Shown: positions 58,749-64,000 of the stretch, piece by piece
Layout: each line of letters begins with the position of its first letter
Position numbering within the stretch: position 1 is the first letter of the stretch
Origin: Daphnia pulex
Lineage: Eukaryota; Arthropoda; Branchiopoda; Diplostraca; Daphniidae
Direction of reading: 5' to 3'
Assembly: GCF_021134715.1 (NCBI RefSeq)
Contig: NC_060018.1
Location: forward strand, 12,045,501 to 12,109,500
DNA length: 64,000 bases
Made by a program: the position numbers and the translations under genes
Notes under the pieces: model-generated
Databases searched by the model: none
What the model was told of the DNA's origin: nothing
The model's input: the letters and a program-made list of their open reading frames with translations, nothing else

Positions 58749-60769
58749 ATGATCGCAACCAGAGAAATAAAATTTGCGTTTCTGGTTGTAGGTTCGGTGA
58801 TTTTTATTGGAATCACGAACGCAACTAACAGCAGCGATGTCTACTTGCGAGGCAGTTTGCAGGGAAAGGAACTACGAGTCGTTACAGGACATGTAGGCTA
58901 CACATATTTGAAAAAGATTTAAAAAATTAAATTGTAAGCTACTATATTGGTATATGCGTGAATTATTAACTTTTCAGTTTCCACCCTACATTTCCATTTT
59001 GCGGAATTCATCCGGCCACATTACTGGGTATTCACACCACATGTATCATCTTTTACTCTACTTGTCGCAGAAGCTAAAGTTCACGTAAGTATTTATTGGT
59101 TTGTTCACGAAAACCAGCATTTGTGACTGAGACCATTTTTAACACCAATAATTATAGTTACAAAATATTCCCTGCTCGTGAAAACACCTTGGGAGTTAAG
59201 AACAACGGAATTTGGAACGGCGTTATAGGAGCCGTCGCTAATCTCGTACGAAAATAGCAAAATTATTAAAATAAGTCGATTTCAATATTCAACTTTTATT
59301 ATTTCTGAAATTAATCAAACAATTTGTTTAAACAAAAAATTAATCCAGGAAGCCGATATCGGTTTATTGCCATTGACTGTCTCACTGGAGCGGTACGAAG
59401 CCATTGAATTCTGTGGATTCGTACGCGGCGACAACACCGGCATCCTTGTCAAATATCCCGACGCCAACATTTCATTTACCAGCGCCTTCGACGTCTTTTC
59501 GATCGGAGTAATAAACTACTACGACTATGTAGGTTATTCACAAACAAATAATATGGTAAATCACTTCGCAGATATGGATCGGAGGGATATCTTCCGGAAT
59601 AGGAATCTGTGCCCTTTCTGTCATTTTTTCTTACCTGACAAAACGATTGCGCATTAACGATTGGCCGGCGATGAGTGCTGAGCATTTTTTATGGCACTTG
59701 TATGGAACCACGATTTCTCAAGGTATGAATCAAAATGATATTGTTCATTGGTGTCGATCAATCTCGCACTATATACAGCTGCTGTCAGCACAGTCAATTC
59801 TTCACTTTGTTGAAAAGGGGTATATTTTCCGTGCCGACAACCATCGCAGAAACTTCTCGTTGCGACCTGGTGTTTCGCAACTTTTGTCTTCGTCAACATT
59901 TACAACTCGACTTTGAGGTCTTACATGTCGGTGACTTATCAAAGACCCGAAATCAATTCCTTTCGCGATTTGGCTACTGCCACAAATTACAAGGCCACTG
60001 TCTTAATCGGATCTATTCAAGACATCGATATGCGGGTGGTGATGGAGGTTTATCTGTCTCAGTATATAATCTAAATTAACTAGCACAAATTAATTTTGGC
60101 GGTTGTAATAGCGATACCAAAATGGTGATCTGAAAATGATCGCCGATCGAGTCAAGAAATGTGCACTGGATTGCAGGAAATTCTCCTTCGATGAACTGGC
60201 CGTTTCGGTTTTAGAGCAAGAGAACTGCGTTTCCATTTTAGTTATATAAGCTAATTTTTTATCTTATTCATATTTGTTTCTTTTATAATTCGATATTCAT
60301 TTCTCGAATGCAACAGCCATTTTCAGCTGGCGTAGCTCTCCTGGGAAAGTACAATTTCCAAAGAAGTTGCCGTCTGGCTATGGCGTTCGAGTCAACTTCG
60401 TGGAAGCCCATGTACTTGGCCGTTCCTAAATCGAGTCCCTACAAAGAAGAAATCCAACGAGCGTAAGAGTATTTGATAATTATTTAATCGTGTAAGATGA
60501 CATTCAGCCACTTAAAATAATTATGGATTAAATCATTTAGATCGTTGTGGTTCTATGACACTGGACTGCGGGATCACTGGTTCGATGTCTATGAGAAACC
60601 GCCCGGACAGTGTCGACTGGACTACAACAGCAAGGGCGTTGCGACCAAGAGATCCAGCAATCAAATCAAACTCGAACAGTTGCATCTACCATTTCTGATT
60701 CTTTTTGGTGGCTATTTAATAGCCTTCATGCAGTTTCTAAGGGAGAAATTCATCTGCCCACTTCAATAA
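58749..60769 (+). CDS. Ionotropic receptor IR-C (intact, nine exons)
   Basis: This is an ionotropic-receptor subunit closely related to IR-A and IR-B but lying about 50 kb away. Exons are 58749-58892, 58978-59084, 59158-59245, 59349-59507, 59572-59722, 59818-60047, 60112-60240, 60317-60462 and 60541-60769, giving 460 aa with all phases closed. It has a signal peptide, S1 with the ligand-site Arg (SLERYEAIEF, about R128), an intact M1 (IWIGGISSGIGICALSVIF), the pore loop and M3, S2 (PMYLAVPKSSPYKEE) and M4 (LPFLILFGGYLIAFMQF), ending shortly after as REKFICPLQ. M3 carries an Arg (VNIYNSTLRSYMSV, R250, codon AGG at 59916) where IR-A and IR-B have Thr. Exon 6 could instead end 12 nt earlier at CGG|GTGGTG, in phase. 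AATAAA lies at 60818-60823. It is the likely source or sister of the partial copy at 63333. Confidence 0.9.
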
Positions 60770-61346
60770 TAAGGTGTGATTTTTTTTAATAACTATAATC
60801 CACAAGCAACTCTGTACAATAAAGTTCTTATTTAATCTCCTTAAATTTGGAACAAGTGTCGATCTGTAGGCCTACTGAAAGTTTAAAGCGATTACAATAG
60901 ATTACAATAAAATGGTAACCACCTCATTTCATCTTCAACAAATATGAAATGTTTATCATGAAAGTGAAAGCTCAAACGGCGGAATATAATGCCAGTCATA
61001 CCCGGTCACACGCGAGAATGAATGAATTAATTTGACCACCAAAATTGTTCTACGAAGTTCAAAAGTTAGGACAGACAACAAATGTTTATAGGAGGTCCGC
61101 ATCGGATGAAACTTTATACTTAATTAAATTAATATGGTCCTGTGGCCCAATGGATAAGGCGCAACAATCGATCCCACATTTATTTCCGTTTTTTTTTTTC
61201 TTTTATCAACAACAGGCTGTACTGAAATATCGTGTATTCATGCGAAAACAAGCACTACATCACCTCCAAGAATAATTATGCCGTTCGTTAGCCGAAGCCA
61301 TTTGAACCACCTCGTATAATGCCATATCAACAAAAGTCACTTTAAC
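60770..61346. other. Spacer after IR-C
   Basis: This contains the IR-C 3' UTR with AATAAA at 60818-60823 and the tRNA-Arg fragment listed separately. No other gene is seen. Confidence 0.5.
61136..61162 (+). pseudogene. Truncated tRNA-Arg fragment
   Basis: The first 27 nt (acceptor strand and D-arm) are identical to the tRNA at 6338, including the preceding AATAT. The sequence then breaks off into unrelated DNA, with only a short T-arm-like ATCGATCCC after it. It lies about 370 bp downstream of IR-C, similar to the relic downstream of IR-A. Confidence 0.75.
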
Positions 61347-62075
61347 TCACTTATTCGCTATTGAAACGAGATGGTTTAATTTTTGTACGAACTGTTGGCT
61401 GTTGTTAGTCAATAACGAGTAAGGCTTGTCTAAAAAATCTTCTTTGGTGAGGATCCTTATCAACTGCGCAATACTTAGCCGAACCTTTTTAGTGCACTGA
61501 ATAAGGTGCAAATCCTTTGCGTCACATCTGGGAACACCTGAGAGTTTGTTCAGTACAAATGTTTCGTTGCTGGATAACTGGACGACAACGCCTTTGACTT
61601 GACGTTCGGCGGAAACGTAGTAGTATCTTCTTCCATCCAATATTTTGAAAACATTAAATGCGGGATGCATTATTTTTCTAGTTGATGTAGTATGGTAGGT
61701 TTTAAATTCAACTACATTGGCTTGAGGGGCAAGAAGACCAGAACATAAGTGCTGGAACAAACGCCTTGGTTCAATACAAAGTTCACCTTCTTCCGGAATA
61801 CAAAATTCTCTTTCTTCATACGTTTTCCATCTCAAACAGTTGTACAGAAAGATTTTTTTCGTGTTGGTTTCATTATTGGCCAAAATTTTCATTTCCGCTC
61901 TTGCTTTTGCTCTTGCTTCGTCTTCGTGAGTCAACATATACATCCTTTCGGCGTAACGTTCCCTATCAGCACTCAATCTCGATTCCCTCGCTTCCAGCAC
62001 TTCTTCATTTCTTCTTTCGTGTCGAAGCGCCCTTATATAACCTCGTATCCACACTTCCCTTTCGCAACTGCAATC
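61347..62075 (-). CDS. Orphan exon-sized ORF, unknown protein
   Basis: An open frame of 242 codons ends with a stop at 61347. It extends upstream to a possible acceptor (CCCACAG) at 62076-62078; no ATG lies near its 5' edge, so it may be a terminal exon or start at an internal Met (for example in ERMYMLTHEDEARAKARAEM). The N-terminal 70 residues are highly charged (Arg, Glu, Ala) and look helical or coiled-coil. The rest is mixed, with hydrophobic and Tyr-rich strands (RRYYYVSAERQVKGVVVQLS) and five or more Cys. There is no signal peptide or membrane segment. I do not recognise the family. Amino-acid composition looks protein-like rather than simple-sequence. It lies within the unit between IR-C and its copy and may be duplicated beyond the window. 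Confidence 0.45.
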   Translation of the reverse strand, partial: DCSCEREVWIRGYIRALRHERRNEEVLEARESRLSADRERYAERMYMLTHEDEARAKARAEMKILANNETNTKKIFLYNCLRWKTYEEREFCIPEEGELCIEPRRLFQHLCSGLLAPQANVVEFKTYHTTSTRKIMHPAFNVFKILDGRRYYYVSAERQVKGVVVQLSSNETFVLNKLSGVPRCDAKDLHLIQCTKKVRLSIAQLIRILTKEDFLDKPYSLLTNNSQQFVQKLNHLVSIANK

Positions 62076-62084
62076 CTGTGGGAT

Positions 62085-62394
62085 ATTTCATTCACAGTTC
62101 AATATCCTTGCAAGTTAATTACGTTTAGTTTGCTCAACTCATATTTTCCTATTTTTACACATAAAGTTCATTGATTGAAATTTAAAAATAACCACCCTTT
62201 AGTTTAATAACTGCAAACTTAAATGCAATTCTGGTAGTTGTGTCATGGTTGGGGCTTGGTTGCGTCACGGCGATGCTATAGACATCTGGTGGTGATTTCA
62301 TTCACAGTTCAATATCCTTGCAAGTTAATTACGTTTAGTTTGCTCAATTCATATTTTCCTATTTTTACACATAAAGTTCAATGACTAAAATCCA
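62085..62394. repeat. Direct repeat of about 95 bp, two copies
   Basis: Positions 62085 to about 62180 and 62295 to about 62390 are nearly identical, offset by 210 bp, and diverge at their right ends. The left copy overlaps the acceptor side of the orphan ORF. A short phrase around CATCTGGTGGTGAT recurs at about 62284, 62413 and 62490. Confidence 0.8.
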
Positions 62395-62412
62395 TAAATA
62401 ATAAAATGCAAT

Positions 62413-62660
62413 TGACATCTGGTGGTGATGCTGGTTGTTGCGTCATGTTTGGGACCTCAAAGATTGCGTCATCACGGCGACGCTATAGACATCTGGTGGT
62501 GATTGGCATGTTTGGGCATGTTTGGGCATGTTTAGGCAGCGACTGGTATAAGCTCCTCCCCCTTGAGACATGAATAAGCTCCTCCCCCAAAATGTTCGTG
62601 ACATTATCCGTGACATTGTGCGTGACATGAATAAGCTCCTCCCCCAGAAGCTTGTTCTTT
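62413..62660. repeat. Cluster of short tandem and dispersed repeats
   Basis: This contains three GGCATGTTT[G/A]G units (about 62506-62536), three copies of AAGCTCCTCCCCC and several GTGACAT units. Degenerate, nested copies suggest repeated slippage or the edge of a mobile element. Confidence 0.7.
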
Positions 62661-63090
62661 TATTATATATAGAAAAGCAAGCTTATCAGCTCGCCGCGAA
62701 GGGATAGTCGTAAGCCAGTTAAAAACTGTCTTAAATGACAAATTCAGGGCCTATTGTTAGGTCGGATTGTTAGGTCGGACTTATTCACAATTCATCCTTT
62801 TCGCAAGTCGCAACCGCCAGATGTCACTAGTCGTCAAGCAATTATTTTAGCAGTTTTTCATTATTTACAGTAGAACTAATTAAGTAAATGGAATTATTTT
62901 TGTTCTGGTCGCACCGCATATTTTTTGTCTAATTTTTAAGACCAAAATGTCTGAAATCTGTCGTGAAACGCCCGAGCTAGGGAGCGTTACATACAGACAG
63001 ACAAAGTGACATGGTTTTTATTTTTCTGCGTATGCGATTATTAGCTTCGCCCTTAGGGCTCGCAATAAAACGACGCGAAAATAAAACGAC
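62648..63090. mobile_element. Possible Helitron-like non-autonomous element
   Basis: A hairpin at 62648-62684 (AAGCTTG...CAAGCTT with inner CTTTT/AAAAG) enclosing TTATTATATATA is followed by a tandem GTTAGGTCGGA motif, a CAGACAGACAGAC run near 62993-63003 and a TTTTTATTTT stretch. This combination recalls Helitron/Helentron-type elements, but no transposase or diagnostic end is visible. The right limit coincides with the IR duplication breakpoint at 63090/63091. Confidence 0.25.
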
Positions 63091-64000
63091 GAATTGGACC
63101 TTGCTGTCTAGCGTCTAGTCTACTGTGTACTCTGAAGAGAACTGAAACCACACGTGGGAGTGAGATGCGCATTCAATATTGATTTGAATCTGCAATCGAT
63201 GCGAATCGCGTGCAAACATATACGTCTTAACTCAACGGTAAACAGCATCGCATGGATGTAGAAAACGAGATATAAACGAACGAGTTTAGCAAGTAAACGA
63301 GGATCTTTCAGCCAAAGAGGATCGCAAAGGAAATGATCGCAACCAGAGAAATAAAATTTGCGTTTCTGGTTGTAGGTTCGGTGATTTTTATTGGAATCAC
63401 GAACGCAACTAACAGCAGCGATGTCTACTTGCGAGGCAGTTTGCAGGGAAAGGAACTACGAGTCGTTACAGGACATGTAGGCTACACATATTTGAAAAAG
63501 ATTTAAAAAATTAAATTGTAAGCTACTATATTGGTATATGCGTGAATTATTAACTTTTCAGTTTCCACCCTACATTTCCATTTTGCGGAATTCATCCGGC
63601 CACATTACTGGGTATTCACACCACATGTATAATCTTTTACTCTACTTGTCGCAGAAGCTAAAGTTCACGTAAGTATTTATTGGTTTGTTCACGAAAACCA
63701 GCATTTGTGACTGAGACCATTTTTAACACCAATAATTATAGTTACAAAATATTCCCTGCTCGTGAAAACACCTTGGGAGTTAAGAACAACGGAATTTGGA
63801 ACGGCGTTATAGGAGCCGTCGCTAATCTCGTACGAAAATAGCAAAATTATTAAAATAAGTCGATTTCAATATTCAACTTTTATTATTTCTGAAATTAATC
63901 AAACAATTTGTTTAAACAAAAAATTAATCCAGGAAGCCGATATCGGTTTATTGCCATTGACTGTCTCACTGGAGCGGTACGAAGCCATTGAATTCTGTGG
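63091..64000. repeat. Second copy of the IR-C region (segmental duplication)
   Basis: 63091-64000 aligns without gaps to 58507-59416 at a constant offset of 4,584 bp. I noticed one substitution (C at 59047, A at 63631). The left breakpoint is sharp: sequences before GAATTGGACC differ. The copy continues past the window end. Confidence 0.95.
63333..64000 (+). CDS. Ionotropic receptor IR-C' (5' part, cut by window end)
   Basis: This is a duplicate of IR-C. Exons 63333-63476, 63562-63668 and 63742-63829 and the first 68 nt of exon 4 (63933-64000) are visible. All splice sites and the frame are preserved. The only coding change seen is His to Asn in exon 2 (CAT to AAT at 63631). Everything from the second half of S1 onward is outside the window, so intactness cannot be judged. 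Confidence 0.9.

Noticed and set aside
1-64000. CRISPR arrays, bacterial operons, rRNA genes or viral genes
   Set aside because: No spaced direct-repeat array, rRNA core sequence or viral domain was seen. The gene structures are eukaryotic throughout.

Overview
The window reads as nuclear DNA of a small arthropod with short introns (mostly 55-150 bp), most likely a branchiopod crustacean such as Daphnia. This assignment is an inference: it rests on a cluster of intron-rich ionotropic receptor (IR) genes mixed with conserved animal genes, and no database search was possible. Multi-exon models were built by hand from open frames, splice sites and intron phase. All complete models keep frame through every junction.

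Layout. 1-700 holds an inverted-repeat element and a hairpin. 1259-13732 is an accessory cluster. It contains an intact IR gene (IR-A, + strand), a retinol-dehydrogenase-type SDR gene (- strand), an intact tRNA-Arg(ACG), a close IR paralog that has lost its first membrane segment (IR-B, + strand), degenerate tRNA-Arg copies, and a divergent intact IR gene (IR-D, - strand). 14736-20649 (-) is a 24-exon gene for a protein with about 24 C2H2 zinc fingers. It is divergent from RBM42 (+, 20915-23559), with 265 bp between the start codons. The large fourth intron of RBM42 contains, on the opposite strand, a complete four-exon gene for a secreted protein with several dibasic cleavage sites, a candidate neuropeptide or hormone precursor that I do not recognise. 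28666-29368 is a small FAM177-family gene. 29.4-48.1 kb is low-complexity, microsatellite-rich DNA without recognisable genes and probably contains the 5' UTR exon and long first intron of Vang (Van Gogh/strabismus), whose coding exons lie at 48114-51893. Another gene-poor stretch follows to 58.5 kb.

58507-64000 returns to IR genes. An intact nine-exon gene (IR-C) is followed by an orphan exon-sized ORF, nested short repeats and then the start of a second copy of IR-C (IR-C'). The copy begins 4,584 bp downstream, and I noticed one substitution in the 910 bp visible. IR-A, IR-B, IR-C and the divergent IR-D share nine coding exons with the same intron phases, so they descend from one gene structure. 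IRs are ligand-gated cation channels used in chemosensation. The paralogs here differ at functionally sensitive places: the ligand-site Arg, the M3 gate and M1.

The most interesting items are the nested propeptide gene, the active duplication, decay and divergence of the IR genes together with tRNA-Arg relics, and a 66-nt in-frame intron in the zinc-finger gene.
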